From Hofstenia miamia (Eukaryota; Xenacoelomorpha; Acoela): DNA of 64,000 nucleotides. The translations under genes were made by a program, and so were the position numbers. Positions 46,141 to 58,140 of the stretch are shown here, in pieces. The notes beneath the pieces were generated by a model that saw only the letters and a program-made list of their open reading frames with translations, had not been told where the DNA came from and did not search any database. The DNA lies in contig SCFE01000025.1 of assembly GCA_004352715.1 (NCBI GenBank), forward strand, positions 77,997 to 141,996. Reading direction: 5' to 3'. Numbering within the stretch: position 1 is the first letter of the stretch; each line of letters opens with the position of its first letter.

Positions 46141-46160
46141 TGGCAACCACCACAGGACTC
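46141..46160 (+). promoter_or_regulatory. Element E primer-binding site, decayed tRNA-Arg type
   Basis: TGGCAACCACCACAGGACTC directly after the LTR. It matches the tRNA-Arg-type site at 16 of 20 bases; two of the four differences are CG to CA changes. Confidence 0.55.
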
Positions 46161-46439
46161 TTAGTACAAATATTTTTTCATAATTAACTATACTGCTGCC
46201 AGAGGAAACTCTCAAATAACCAACATAAAGATGTTGAACTCTGTGAGAGAAGAAATGGAACCTTATTAAAATTGGTATTGTAGTTGAGATTACAACTAAT
46301 GCAGCACCATTGTCAGCCAGAAAATTTTTTCTAGATGAATGCAACCCTAACCAGAAACCCCTAATGTTAATATTTCCTAGTTAAACTGTACCCATTGAAG
46401 CTCCTTGAAATTCAAAGAAATCATAATACCAAATACTTA

Positions 46440-47470
46440 CATGATGCCCTTTTAAGAGAAGAACTCTTTGCTGAAATTGTGTCTCTCAAAAATGAGCTAC
46501 TTCACATTAAGGAAAAATCAATCTTATAAAAATAAAAAAACTGCCACTGTTTCAATCAAATTCAAAAAGAGAACAAGTCACTTTGCAATGAAATATCTGC
46601 CTTGAAAGAGCAGAAACAAAGCTTGTTGGAAAAGTTCAACAACATGGAAAGAGCACAATGCAACCTATATGGGGAATATTAAAACCTTGAAGAAACAAAT
46701 TGAAGAGACAAATAGTGAACAATTTAAATTACTGGAGCATAACCAAAATGTTATAACCTAAATAGATGAATGTAACACTCAAAATATTCAAACTACTGGT
46801 CATTAAATTACTCAAGAAGCAGAAAACAATACTCTCAGACAGCAGATATAAAGCAGCAACACTCAATTAAATAATCTGCAAGTAATTCAAAAACAGTCTA
46901 ACATACCAAAAACTCCTGCAATAGCTAAACAGCCTTTTCCACTTCAAAAAATTTCAGGACATTGTGATAAACAGTCCCCTGCCATCATATATAACATTAA
47001 GCATTCTCAATTGATGCATATTATCATTTTTAACAATGCACCACTGAGGATAAAACTTCCTCAATCACTGATAAATAGTCCTGTTCTAAAACAATTAAAT
47101 GATAAATTGGGTATAATTGCCAATAAATTAAAAACAATTGAGAATCCTCAATCAACTAAAAAATTATTTTGATCAAATCTACCACTGATAGCAATTGATG
47201 AGAATATGAAATCCATTACTGATTTTAACAGAAATTTTATCTGGATGCTAAGCTTTCTACATTTATCAAAGAGGTTGTTGAAGCAAAACTGCAAATCAAC
47301 AACTACACCAAAATTGCTAACCAAATAAAATTAAACAATATCAACAAAATGTCTATTCCTAAAAGCAATAAGCCAACAACAAAAAATTCCTTGCCATCAA
47401 ATGACATCAATGCCAAGTCTGATTCACCAGCAAGTGATATATACAATTCCAAATCAGAATTTAAGGAGGA
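46440..47470 (+). pseudogene. Element E gag remnant (coiled coil)
   Basis: Interrupted plus-strand frames rich in E, K, Q and N with heptad character (REELFAEIVSLKNELLHIKE, KSLCNEISALKEQKQSLLEKF), then polar Lys/Asn-rich segments. No zinc knuckle was found. The gag assignment rests on position after the primer-binding site and before the protease remnant. Confidence 0.5.
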
Positions 47471-47479
47471 TTTAAACTA

Positions 47480-47830
47480 TTGAGAGCACCAACTTGCAGC
47501 CAAGCAGGAACAGTCGTTGTGACAACAAACTTGCACAAGAACACAAAACCAATAGCAATAAATAGGATGATCATCCAATCAACAGTAGGCACTGGTACCT
47601 CAGCATCTATTACTGCAGACACCTGTGAAAATCAGATTTTCATTAATAGAAGTCACATCAAACCCCACTATCAAAGACTTAAATAATGCATAGGGAAATT
47701 ACATTTATGCCAAGGAAGTCATCAACAACTTAAAATTCAATATTGTGAGCAATAAATTTTGCTACAATACATTAATTGCTGACACCACTAACTATACTCT
47801 ACCTTACAAATTAATACTTGGAAATTTCAA
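47480..47830 (+). pseudogene. Element E aspartic protease remnant
   Basis: A frame with INRMIIQSTVGTGTSASIT corresponds to the retroviral-type protease active site (D-T/S-G), but the catalytic Asp position reads Gly. About 60 residues later a LILGNF block matches the 'ILGNDFL' flap end of gypsy proteases. Stops in between. Confidence 0.6.
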
Positions 47831-47866
47831 GAGAAATACCATTGCATAATAAATTTCCTAGATAAA

Positions 47867-48025
47867 TTGCTAAATATAGATCCTACTAATAAGGATATTA
47901 CAACCCATTTGCAAGCAATAAATAACAATAATGACACATACCTAGACAGGTATGAGCTGGATAGTGTGCTTGAGGAACAATATTACAGTTCAGTGACACA
48001 TCCTAAATTTGTTATTAAAACCTTA
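47867..48025 (+). pseudogene. Element E integrase/pol tail, split by element F
   Basis: INNNNDTYLDRYELD and the following block match the pol tail of the minus-strand remnant at 861-1541. The frame is interrupted at the CTTA target of element F; reading on after 48921 continues the same homology for a short distance up to about 48950. Confidence 0.65.
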
Positions 48026-48294
48026 TGTAGAACCACTGGGTTGAATCTAGACAGATCTTTGCTAAGAGGACTTAGTATCAAAGCAGAAGATTGCTGAGGT
48101 GAACATATACTAGAGCAACAGTGATTCTAGTGAACAAGAGAGCATGGTTAAACAGTTACTATTTCTCTATTTACAGATGCTTGGGTGTCTTCTATACAAT
48201 GGATATTTACAATATTTACAAACATGAAAACAACTAGTCAAGATGAAAAGCACATGATCTGGCTGATAAATAACAACTACCAACTGATGCTACA
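48026..48294 (-). repeat. Element F 3' LTR (269 bp)
   Basis: About 90 percent alike to 48660-48921 by eye, with small indels. Confidence 0.85.
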
Positions 48295-48641
48295 TGCTGC
48301 AGGCCAAACTTCACGATTTTTCATAGTGTACCCAATTGATGAGGATCTGGCCCAAATGTATCAATTTGACCACTCTTTGTTCAAACAAGCAACACTATTA
48401 GTAGTCATGACTAACTCACATTGGTTGTGATCATATTATGATGAGGCATCAGATTGAACCTGCAAAACCAGGCCCATGTTCTGCATGATGCATCCCATAC
48501 ACCCATTGTGGCCAGAAATGACTGTGAACAACAAATAACAAAACAAAAACCATCTTTTGAGACTGCAGCATTGATTTTCCTTCCAGACAAATTGGACAGC
48601 AAATCACAAGGAAATTCTTCATGACTTGACACCTGTTCAGG

Positions 48642-48659
48642 ATTATGTCAGGGTCACCA
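48642..48659 (-). promoter_or_regulatory. Element F primer-binding site, tRNA-Trp type
   Basis: On the minus strand TGGTGACCCTGACATAAT follows the LTR end TTCTACA. It differs from the complement of animal tRNA-Trp (TGGTGACCCCGACGTGAT) at three bases, two of them at CpG positions. Confidence 0.55.
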
Positions 48660-48921
48660 TGTAGAATCACTGGGTTTAATCTAGACAGAACTTTGCCAGA
48701 GGACTTAGTGTCAAAGCAGAAGGTTGCTGAGGTGAACATATACTAGAGCAACAGTGATTCTAGCAAACAAGAGAACACATTTAAACTATTTCTCTATTTA
48801 CAGATGCTTGGGTGTCTTATATACAATGCATATTTACAATATTTACAAACATGAAAACAACTAGTCAACATGAAATGTGTGTGATCTGGCTGATAAATAA
48901 CAACTACCAACTGATGTTACA
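48660..48921 (-). repeat. Element F 5' LTR (262 bp)
   Basis: Second LTR of the miniature element; the primer-binding site lies directly next to it. Confidence 0.85.
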
Positions 48922-48962
48922 CTTACACACATTGCCTCCAGGCATGCCCAGTTTAGGGGGCA

Positions 48963-49643
48963 TGTGGCATAATTAAATTACTGGATTTCATCAATTCTTA
49001 ATTTAAACATTGGTAATATGAACTCTGTAAATTACAAATGATCAATTTATAATTAGAGGAATTTATATTTATAAACTGTGCAATTTTAGCTTAGGTCATT
49101 CTGTTAATTATTAGGTAGTATTTTTGTTATAGGTGAAAAGATTATTGAACAGAACCTGTCTTATTTACTCATGTTAGCAGCAGTGTACAGTTGTTGAATT
49201 TCTTTACCAGTTTTTGTTTGTATATATTAGTGTGATCTCTTCATTTTGTTTCACTCAATTTGGATCTTCAGTAAGGTCAGTTAATTTTTTTTGACTTAGT
49301 TTTTATTAAACTATGTTTTTCTAAATAAGGCATCTAGATGTGCTACAGCATGTCTTTTAATTTAGGGATAGGTGTAAGCTAAGTGTTTTTATTGTAATGC
49401 ATTTCATTTTATTATTAAAATGGTTGTTATTATTACCACCTAAATAGCACAAGATTAGAAACATATTGAGCTTAGGTTTTTACTTAGTATATAGGTTTCA
49501 CTAACTGCACCCAAGAGTATTAGGGCTCTAGTCTTATATGCCTCTTTCACCAGGTTATCTGTTTCATATTGGCTTTTTACTTACATTAGAAAGGGTACAT
49601 TAGCAAGAGGATTTAATTATTAAACTTTAACTTTGGTAAATCT
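48963..49643 (+). repeat. Element E 3' LTR, left part
   Basis: Begins TGTGGCATAATTAAATTACTGG after a purine-rich tract. Interrupted at 49643 by element B; its last 64 bp are at 61007-61070. Confidence 0.75.
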
Positions 49644-50597
49644 TGTAGAGTCACTTGGGGCCTACTTTTTCTCAATCTTATTATTTTGGCACTCTGAAAT
49701 AGTGTTGCATCTTTTTGATGTTTGATTTCCTGATTCACTGCTATCTATTTGTATCAATTTATTTTAATCAATTATTTGAATTTTGAGTGTAGTTATTTGA
49801 TAGTGTTAGTATTTGTCCCCTCAATTTGAATTATGTGTGATTGCTCATTTTAACTTTGCAAGGGAAATTGTGCTTTGAAATTGTAAACAATTCAGGTAAT
49901 AAGTTACAGATTTTTGTATTAAATATCTGAGTCACTGTAGTGAAGCACACAATAAATTTGGCTTCCTTCTACTGCATTTGATTTTTTCAATTTATTATCT
50001 ATTAACCCCCTTTAGATTCATCATTAAAGATTTGGTAATGATAACTATTGCTTAAGATCCAGTGACAATTTGGGATAAACTGCACCAGGTCTGGGATGAC
50101 AAATAGCTCCTTAACAGTGACAGCCCAAATCATGGCTGCTTTAGGTTATGATTATGTGTAGGGAAAAACATATGTTAAATACATGCACATAATAATTTAC
50201 ACTTTGCAAATATACTATGCCATTGGCAAACATGAATGCACAGCAATTATGTGCCTTTTACTTATTATTTATTTACATGAGATGAGATAAGAGAACTCTG
50301 ATATAAATTGTTTATTGAGCTAGGAATTAATATCTGAGACACACAATTAGCATCCTGGCAAGTTAGGATGGCTTCAGAGATATGGCTTTGGGGTAATGCT
50401 GTGTGAATTGGTCACTGCAGAAGCTCTTTTTGGAATGGAATTTCTCTATTTGTTAGGCAAAATCAGTGAACCACCAATGTATGTTTTCATTTGGAATGCA
50501 GATCACTCTCTGCTATAGTAGACTTTGCAACCTTAGATCCAAACTCTTGAGTTACCCAGTACTGCTAGAGCAGCCAGAGCTCCCCCTTGATTCTACA
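49644..50597 (+). repeat. Element B 5' LTR (954 bp)
   Basis: Starts TGTAGAGTCACTTGG, ends CTTGATTCTACA. Confidence 0.9.
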
Positions 50598-50615
50598 TGG
50601 TGACCCTGATGTGAT
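50598..50615 (+). promoter_or_regulatory. Element B primer-binding site, tRNA-Trp type
   Basis: TGGTGACCCTGATGTGAT directly after the LTR. 16 of 18 bases match the complement of the animal tRNA-Trp 3' end; both differences are C to T at CpG sites. Confidence 0.6.
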
Positions 50616-51140
50616 TCTGGACAAATTAGGGTGTCAGTTAAACTTTCTACTCTATTCTGTTGAAGTGTGCAGGCAAATCAATGCCTGGAGATGAACTCTG
50701 ATCATGAAGCTTGCATACATACCAAAGCTGTCATCTGATTTTTGCCTGGTGATTGCAACATAGTACTGAGCCATCCTGTTTCAATGTCATACTTGGTTTT
50801 GTTCTTTCTCTTTGGTGTGAGCCAGCTGGGATAGTTGTTTTCCCTGGCTGTGAATCAACTTCAATACCAATTGATGCATAACTTTGCCTCTTATGTTATT
50901 TTTACTGCAGTTCTGTGCTTTTGAAGCTGTCACCAAGCTTCAATGTTATTCTTACTTGTCTTTGGTTTTACCTTGTTGTAGTCTTGTTCTCCTAGAATTT
51001 GGATTTAATACTGTAACCTACACTATGCTGTTATGGTTATTAGATTTTGTTTCTCCAGACCTGGATGGAATCCCTCTTGATTTGTTGGAATTGTTTCCTG
51101 AATTTTTCTTACTGTTTTTCTTGCTGTTTCTCTTTGCTAA

Positions 51141-52664
51141 ATGGAATTTAGTGGTTTATCTCATAATGGGACTCCCACTCAGGGTCTCTCCAGTGTGAGC
51201 ATTAGAGGCCTGGACATTGCTCCTCACACCAATAGAATTAGTTCTATTGCTTCTCCCTTGTTGTTTGATCCTTATTTCATCCTCCCACAGACACCACCAT
51301 CTCTGAAACCTCAGAACTCCAAAATTGATCAACTTTGTGCTGCGTTGGCCAAAGAAACTAGCCAATGCCTTGCTTCTGAGCAACACCTAGATTCCCTTCA
51401 AGCTGAAATGCAGGAACATACCTGAGATACCCAATTAAGGGAGCACCATTTCATTGACTCAATTAATGCTCTGGAGATTCAACTCCAGACCTTGGCTACA
51501 CCTCTGCCTACTTCTCTGCTGGCAGAGCAGCCTGCCTCATTTGTCACTTCCACAGTCTAGCCCTTCTGAGTACATCACTCACAGTGTTCTACATGATGTG
51601 CTGGACAATTTCTCTGAATGTCTTTCAGAGTGAGTCTCTGAAATGATTTCTGCTCACCTTCCAAGCAGCCCCATTGTCTCCACTTCTACACCATTTAAAC
51701 CACAATTCATTACCCCTGTTACCTCTTTCACAGCTGGAGAGCCAACCTTCACACTGTCAGTTTTGACTCAGGTTCCCATGCTAACCACAATAGCTACTCC
51801 AATTTTGTCTGTGCCAAGTGTGACCATTTTGTCTCCTGCATCTGTAAACAACTGTGTTACCCCTACTGGTGTGACTCCAGCTACTCCACCACAGTCATGT
51901 GATTTTTCCACATCTGCTCTTAAGAGTGGCCCTCACTTTACTCAGTTAATCCTACCCATGACTGCTGCTGGAGCCAATACTGCTAACTTGTTTAATCATC
52001 ATTCAATATTACCTAAATTCAAAAGAAAGATTGAGGAAATTTCTCAATCTTTTGAAGAGTGGTTCTTTCTCTTCAAGTTAACCATGTGGCAGTACAAAGC
52101 TACCCAGGATGCCACTGTTGCTTAATTCCCCACCTACCTTCAAGGTCTTGAGTACAATCAGTACATGATGCTAGATCAAGTTGTGAAGACTAGTTATCCA
52201 CTTCTTATTGGATATTTTGAGGACCACTACAAGGCCCCCTATATCAAACATCAGTACAAAACACTACTTTGTGATCTCTTGTTCAAAAAAGGTAATGATG
52301 TTCACATGTACATCACACAAGTGGAAAGGCTGTTTCATTTAAGCAAGCTCACCCTTGAGTATTCAAAGCATAATCTTTTCTCATACATCTGCTGAGGCTT
52401 CCCACCTAACTTCTGAAGTTGCCTTGAGTTGAAGTGCGACCCTGAGGATGATCTCAGTTTAATTATGTACAAGGCCATAAGCATCATATATATGCTGCAC
52501 AATACTACTTGTATTGATAAGGATGCTGGAGATAGAAAAGCTTGTTCTTATTTACCAAAGTCTCCTACCTCTTCAGGCACTGTTGCTTCCACTGTGAAAA
52601 TAGAACTTGAGCAGACTCATTGTTTCCATTGCAGTCAGAAAGGACACACTAAATCTCAGTGCTG
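51141..52664 (+). pseudogene. Element B gag (coiled coil, capsid, CCHC zinc knuckle)
   Basis: Starts MEFSGLSHNG at 51141 and carries an N-terminal coiled coil (IDQLCAALAKETSQ..LDSLQAEM), a Thr/Pro/Val-rich linker (51643-51950), a capsid-like part with ISQSFEEWFFLFKLTMWQYK and HQYKTLLCDLLFKKG (52020-52395, matching the gypsy 'F...W...F' and 'L..r.......Y' gag helices) and a final zinc knuckle CFHCSQKGHTKSQC (CX2CX4HX4C). Stops at 51423, 52125, 52395 and 52663 split it. Assembles the virus-like particle in active relatives. Confidence 0.75.
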
Positions 52665-52679
52665 AGCAGTTATTTGTCT

Positions 52680-53503
52680 AAGTTGCAGATGGCAAAGGGT
52701 TCATCATTGATGAACCCAGAGACCAAGAATGTTTTCTTGAGTCATCTGTTGGCTTAGCTACCCATGTGCACAACATTCTGGTAATCACTTCACTGTTGCA
52801 TACTAATGCAATTCCAGTCAATATAAATGGATCCCTGGTAAATGTCACCATCAATACTGGGGCCTCAGCCTCAATCATTAGTGACTCCTGTTGCTCTAAG
52901 CTGTGCTTGTCACAAAATGACTTACTTCCATCTACTGCGCATCTGATGGATGATCTGGAAATTCCCTCTCACTCAAAGGTCACATACTGAACCTGGAGTT
53001 ACACATTCAGCAGGAGCTATTCATTGTTGATCTAATTGTCATTGATACTTACAGTCAACCACTTCCATATGATATAATTTTGGGAAATGATTTTCTAGAG
53101 CAGAATTTGTGCATTATCAATTATGGTAATAACATCATCTCCATCAGAAAAAGTGAATGTCAGCAAGAGCTTACCACCATCCCCAGCCAAGACATGTCTT
53201 TGAGCTTTTCTGAATGCATGATCATGGAGCCTCATCATTGGTGACATGTTCCTGTCACCACAAACTCTGCTTACACTGGAGATGTTATGATTTCTGGATT
53301 TAAGGGAAAACACTTTTGTGGAATTAACTTCTCCCCTGATCTCTGTCTTGTCTCTAAAGGAAAAACATGTGTTACTGTTCTAAATAGTTCTGATTCTTTG
53401 GTTAAAATAGATCTGTCTCAACTAAGGCTTGTTGCAAATCCAGTTCACCTGGAATTCCAGGCTGCCACCTGCTCCCCAATCTTAATGGCCATCCATGACC
53501 AGG
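52680..53503 (+). pseudogene. Element B aspartic protease and linker
   Basis: VNVTINTGASASIIS at 52838-52880 is the retropepsin active site with the catalytic Asp replaced by Asn. PYDIILGNDFLEQN (53068-53108) is the C-terminal flap block. A further open part (53287-53503) leads toward RT and is interrupted by the solo LTR C at 53504. Confidence 0.75.
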
Positions 53504-54656
53504 TGTAGCATAATCCAAAGAATAATGCTGCTAATAAAGGAAGAAGATCAGATGATTAGTTGAAACTAAGATCAAATGATGATTGTTAATTAGAAAAACA
53601 ATTTAAGTTTAATTATCAGATATCTTTGTAAAATGCAACCAAATAATAACATTACAAATTAGTACTTGTTGTCAAATTTTGACCAAGTGAAGGCTGCAAA
53701 TTTGCTTCCATTATTTTTAGCCATTTTGGCAGATGAACTAAATTTGAATTTTGAATGACAGGTACTTTTTGAATTCAAATTTAAATAGAGGCTAAATCCA
53801 TTTGGAATTTTTTTAAATAAATTCTTTGAAAATTTTTTCTTTAGATTTTATATTGGTTTTCTTATTTATACAGAATGTCAAGCTAAACAGTAAATGCAGT
53901 AGTAGTTGTTTGGGAACACATCAGGAGCAACTTGAGGGTCTTTGATCCAAACCATGAACCTGCATTTTTGTTAGGTATACAAATAGGAGTTTTTCTCCAT
54001 TTAGCTGGCTATTGATTTGATTGTCTACATGTAATCAATAATTAACATTGGTGAACAAAGGGCTGGATAGCCTACCATAGGTTATACATATTTTATCTTA
54101 TAGACTTAGGTGACCTATAATAGACTGATAAAAGACTGAGCATGTATTATGTTATTTAAATGTAAGGTAGGAAGCTGCAAGTTATTATGTAACTTATTTT
54201 AATTAACTTAATCAAAGCCAATAGTTTTCAGTAAAGGCCAAAGTAATAATTATTAAGCAGCTAGTGACATTGCAAGGTTGCAAAGTGACATAAATACACA
54301 ATACAAATTGAGTTTAAGTCAATTACAATTAACATTGAGAACTACACTGAGCTAGGATAGGGAACACATAAGAACTTTGTTGAGCTGAGGTTGGGAGTTT
54401 CCTACTTCAACAATGGAAACACAAATGAAGTGATGCAGAGATCAGAGTTGGCCAGAGGCCACCTATACATCAATCATGGAGAAGGGCTGGGATGGCAAAG
54501 TACCTAAACAGTATTTGGTTATTTCAGTTAAATGAAGATTAACAGAAATACATGCAACAAATAGCTAATATGCATACATCCCTACCCATGTAGAATAGGG
54601 AACAATAATTTAAAGAATCATTTAACCTAAATCAATGCTTGGTAGCAGATGCTACA
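53504..54656 (+). mobile_element. Solo LTR, family C (copy 2), inside element B pol
   Basis: 1153 bp from TGTAGCATAATCC to GATGCTACA, perfect 8-bp inverted termini TGTAGCAT/ATGCTACA. It separates the protease linker and RT of element B. No target duplication is evident (flanks CAGG and CTGT). Confidence 0.75.
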
Positions 54657-55584
54657 CTGTCAGAGCTGAGTGAAAACATTTGGATCCCTCTTGTTAATGA
54701 GCAGATGCATCTGCACCTTAGTGCTCAGGAGCATGAGTCACTTTCCCATCTGCTCCAACAGCATTATGAGGTCTTTAATGATGGCTCAATCAGCATTGGC
54801 CAGGCCATTGGAGAACAGCATTCCATCATAACAAAGAAGGATCATCCAATTCACCTGCCTGTCAGAAGAGTACCAGAAAACCTCTGGGAAGAGTATGAAA
54901 AGATCTTAAGTGACCTCATAGAAAGTGGCATTATCCAAGCTAGCAATACCCTTTATTAAACAAGGCAACAAGTACTGCCTCTGTGTGGACTTCAGAAAGC
55001 TTTGATGCTAGTTGATACAAGTTATTCAGCTGCCTCAACCTGTGCAAGGCTTACTGGCCGGGATGGCAAAGTACCTAAACAGTATTTGGTTATTTCAGTT
55101 AAATGAAGATTAACAGAAATACATGCAACAAATAGCTAATATGCATACATCCCTACCCATGTAGAATAGGGAACAATAATTTAAAGAATCATTTAACCTA
55201 AATCAATGCTTGGTAGCAGATGCTACACTGTCAGAGCTGAGTGAAAACATTTGGATCCCTCTTGTTAATGAGCAGATGCATCTGCACCTTAGTGCTCAGG
55301 AGCATGAGTCACTTTCCCATCTGCTCCAACAGCATTATGAGGTCTTTAATGATGGCTCAATCAGCATTGGCCAGGCCATTGGAGAACAGCATTCCATCAT
55401 AACAAAGAAGGATCATCCAATTCACCTGCCTGTCAGAAGAGTACCAGAAAACCNCATTATCCAAGCTAGCAATACCCTTTATTAAACAAGGCAACAAGTA
55501 CTGCCTCTGTGTGGACTTCAGAAAGCTTTGATGCTAGTTGATACAAGTTATTCAGCTGCCTCAACCTGTGCAAGGCTTACTGGC
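54489..55584. repeat. 571-bp tandem duplication with single-N join
   Basis: 54489-55059 is repeated from 55060. The second copy lacks 46 bases, replaced by one N at 55454. As at 8224 and 60214, an N coincides with a duplication, so this is probably an assembly error in the RT gene. Confidence 0.85.
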
Positions 55585-56100
55585 AGGTGCCAATGAAGCC
55601 CTCTGATATTTCAAAGACTGCCTTTATAACTCCCTACAGTCTCTTCAAGTGGAAGTAAATGGCTTTTGGGCTCTGCAACACCCTTGTGATGTTTCAGCGC
55701 TATGTAACCTTCATGCTTAGAAATGGCGCCAATGTATTGAGCCAGCATAACAGCCTATATGGACGATATTCTCATTGCTGGTAACACTTTCTCTGAGCAT
55801 CTGGAAAGGCTTGGACACACCCTCAACTTGTTATATGAGTCTGGCCTCTGAGTAAATGGGAATAAGTGTTCTCTATTGCAACCTCTTGTCACCTTTCTTG
55901 GAAGAATCCTTGAACCTGGTCATATTTCCATCAAGAATGACGTGAAAGACCATCTTGATAAAATCAAAACTCCCTGTTCCCATAAGGATGTGCAATGCCT
56001 TATGGGATTCTTGAATTGCTATGGCGCCTTCATCTTGGAGTTAGCTAACAAAACCAAGCACATCTCCAACTTACTATGGTGCAATGTTGAATTTAAATAG
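54657..56100 (+). pseudogene. Element B reverse transcriptase
   Basis: Starts SELSENIWIPL, with the pre-RT block ending VRRVPENLWEEY and GIIQASNT (usual 'R..P......v..ei..ll..GiI..S.S'), then KYCLCVDFRK, YWQVPM...KTAFITP, AFGLCN, and the catalytic YMDD (55756-55767), then FLGRILEPGHIS and a CLMGFLNCYGAFI thumb block. A 571-bp tandem duplication (54489-55059 again from 55060) with one N at 55454 lies inside. Stops and shifts throughout. Confidence 0.8.
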
Positions 56101-56900
56101 AGCTTGGTCAAGCAGGAAGAGCTTGACAATGTTAAGAAAGAGCTTAGAGGAATTCCCAGCTTAAACACACCAGATTACTCAAAGGAATTCCTTATCAACT
56201 GTGATGCCAGCTTTGTCACTATCAGTGGAGTGCTTAGTCATATCATTGATGAGAAAGAGAGCCCCATCCAATATTTCAGCCACAAGCTCTGAAACACTTG
56301 CTAAATTATGGCGTGACCAAGTCAGAAATGTTTGCTTTAGTCAGGAGTCTGAAAAAGTTTCGTTTTTTCATCCTGGGCTGCCAGTTCACTGTGCACATCA
56401 ACAACACAGTGCTGGCATGGCTGAAGAAATTTTCCAAAGACAAATCCAATATTGTTGCCTGATGGATCAACTACTTAAATGATTTTAACTTCTCCATTAA
56501 ACACTGTCCAGGGAGACTGCACAACAATGCAGACTAATGGACTGCTCTCCCTAGCTATGAGTGTGATCTCTGCAAACTGCCTGGAGAGAAAACACCTTTC
56601 AGGTTTATCCTGTACAGCAACTATGAGAGTCTGCCCAAGATCAATGCAGACCAACACGGAAATGAGATCCTCCCTATCCTAGTGAAGGAGGAATTTACCA
56701 AAGCTGAAATCGTACATCACCAACTCTATGACAAAGTGTTAAGTGAGATCATTGCCAAGCTGAAAAATGACAACTACATCCTCAGCCCCATTGCCAACAG
56801 GTACTTTCAGCACTATAATTGGAAACAGACCAATGCAGGCCTGCTTTACACATGGAGCTGAAATAGTCTACTGGCAGTTTTTGAATACTTTTGAAGAGAC
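56101..56900 (+). pseudogene. Element B RNase H domain
   Basis: LINCDASFVTISGVLSH (first Asp of the RNase H fold; usual 'TDAS..aiGavL.Q') and PIQYFSHKL, then in other frames VCFSQESEKVSFF and the NADAxSR-type end (LHNNADxWTALP-like at about 56518-56550). The frame is broken at 56098, 56290 and later. Confidence 0.7.
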
Positions 56901-58140
56901 TTGGTACAAAAGATTCACAAGAAAGGCCACTTAGGTATCATTCAAACAGAGTGAATTTTCAATGCAAGATATGTAACTATTGGTATTAGAGCCACAGTAC
57001 AGGATGTGATTGACAAATGCACCACTTGCCTGTTGCAGGGAGTCAGACATTTTCTGGAACAGGGAGCTGAGCTGATAGCAGAGCAATGAAGTTGTAAATA
57101 TGGACATCAAGAAGCTCTCTTGCGATGAGGAGGGGTACCAGTACCTCCTCGTACTTATTGATCATTTTACCAAGTATGCTCAACTCATCTCCCTCAACAG
57201 CACCACCACCAAGGTTATTGGAGAGAAACTGGTCAAGGAATGGGTTCTTAAGTTTGGGCCCATAGAGCGCCTAATTTCAGATTGTGGCTCTCAATTCAAA
57301 CATCACCTTATGGAGACCTTGATGAAGGAGCTTGAGATACTCCATGAATTCACCACTGCATATCACCCACAGTCCAATGGAGTTGTCAAAAGACTCAACC
57401 ACACTGTTATCAAAATAATCTGAGTCACCCTCACCCAAGCAGCAGGCAGAAATTGGAAATGCGTCATTGAGGCAGTAGAGTATTTTTATAACACCACTGT
57501 GCATACCACTACTAAGGTCAGCTCCTTTAAGTCTATGTTTGGCTGAGAGGTGAGTATGCCCCTTTCCATTATGTTCCCGGATTATAATGAGCCCACATTG
57601 GAGAATTTTGTGAATCAAATGTTACATGAATTTCAAGAAGTACACTTAACTATCTGTTGGAACACTAATCAATCTGTTATCCATCAATGGCAAAATTTCA
57701 ATCACCAACTGTATGGTGAGCCTCACAAAGATGTTGATAAAGTTTTTGCATATTTTCCTTGCCAGATCACTGATGTGAATCAAGTGCAGAAACTTGCTAC
57801 CAACTGGCAAGGTCAGTTTACCATTACAAAGGTGTTAGACCACCATAGATAATAAATTGAATAATGGAAGAGTTGCCCATTTCCAATGACTCAAACAAAC
57901 TATTAAAGACATTAGCAATATCGTCATCAACCCTAATAGTAAATTTTCACTTGTTGATGATGGAGTAAGTGAACTTGAGAGTTATACTAACCTCACCAAG
58001 TGTGAGGAAAATGACCTCTCTGAGTTTGATTATAACAATAACCTTGGTAATAGTAGCAACATTACTGCTACTTGTATTTTGCCTAGACATAGAGTTAGGG
58101 ACAAGAGTATTTGGACCACTTAATACCCAAGATTGGGAAC
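56901..58140 (+). pseudogene. Element B integrase
   Basis: A weak zinc-binding part with CTTCL near 57020, then the core: VVNMDIKKL (first Asp), GYQYLLVLIDHFTKYA, LISDCGSQF (second Asp) and TTAYHPQSNGVVKRLNHT, where the third catalytic residue Glu is replaced by Lys. The C-terminal tail has NQVQKLATNWQGQFTITKVL (57779-57838), the GPY/F-type module also seen at 861-1541. Stops at 57421, 57544 and 57849. Confidence 0.8.

Larger units (their letters stand above)
48026..48921 (-). mobile_element. Miniature LTR element F (TRIM-like), complete
   Basis: 896 bp: LTR 48026-48294, internal 48295-48659, LTR 48660-48921. Both LTRs start TGTAGAAYCACTGGG and end CTGATGYTACA on the plus strand, and both flanks are CTTA (48022-48025 and 48922-48925). 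A primer-binding site adjoins the right LTR in minus orientation, so the element runs on the minus strand. The 365-bp interior has no coding capacity, so it must be mobilised in trans. Confidence 0.85.
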
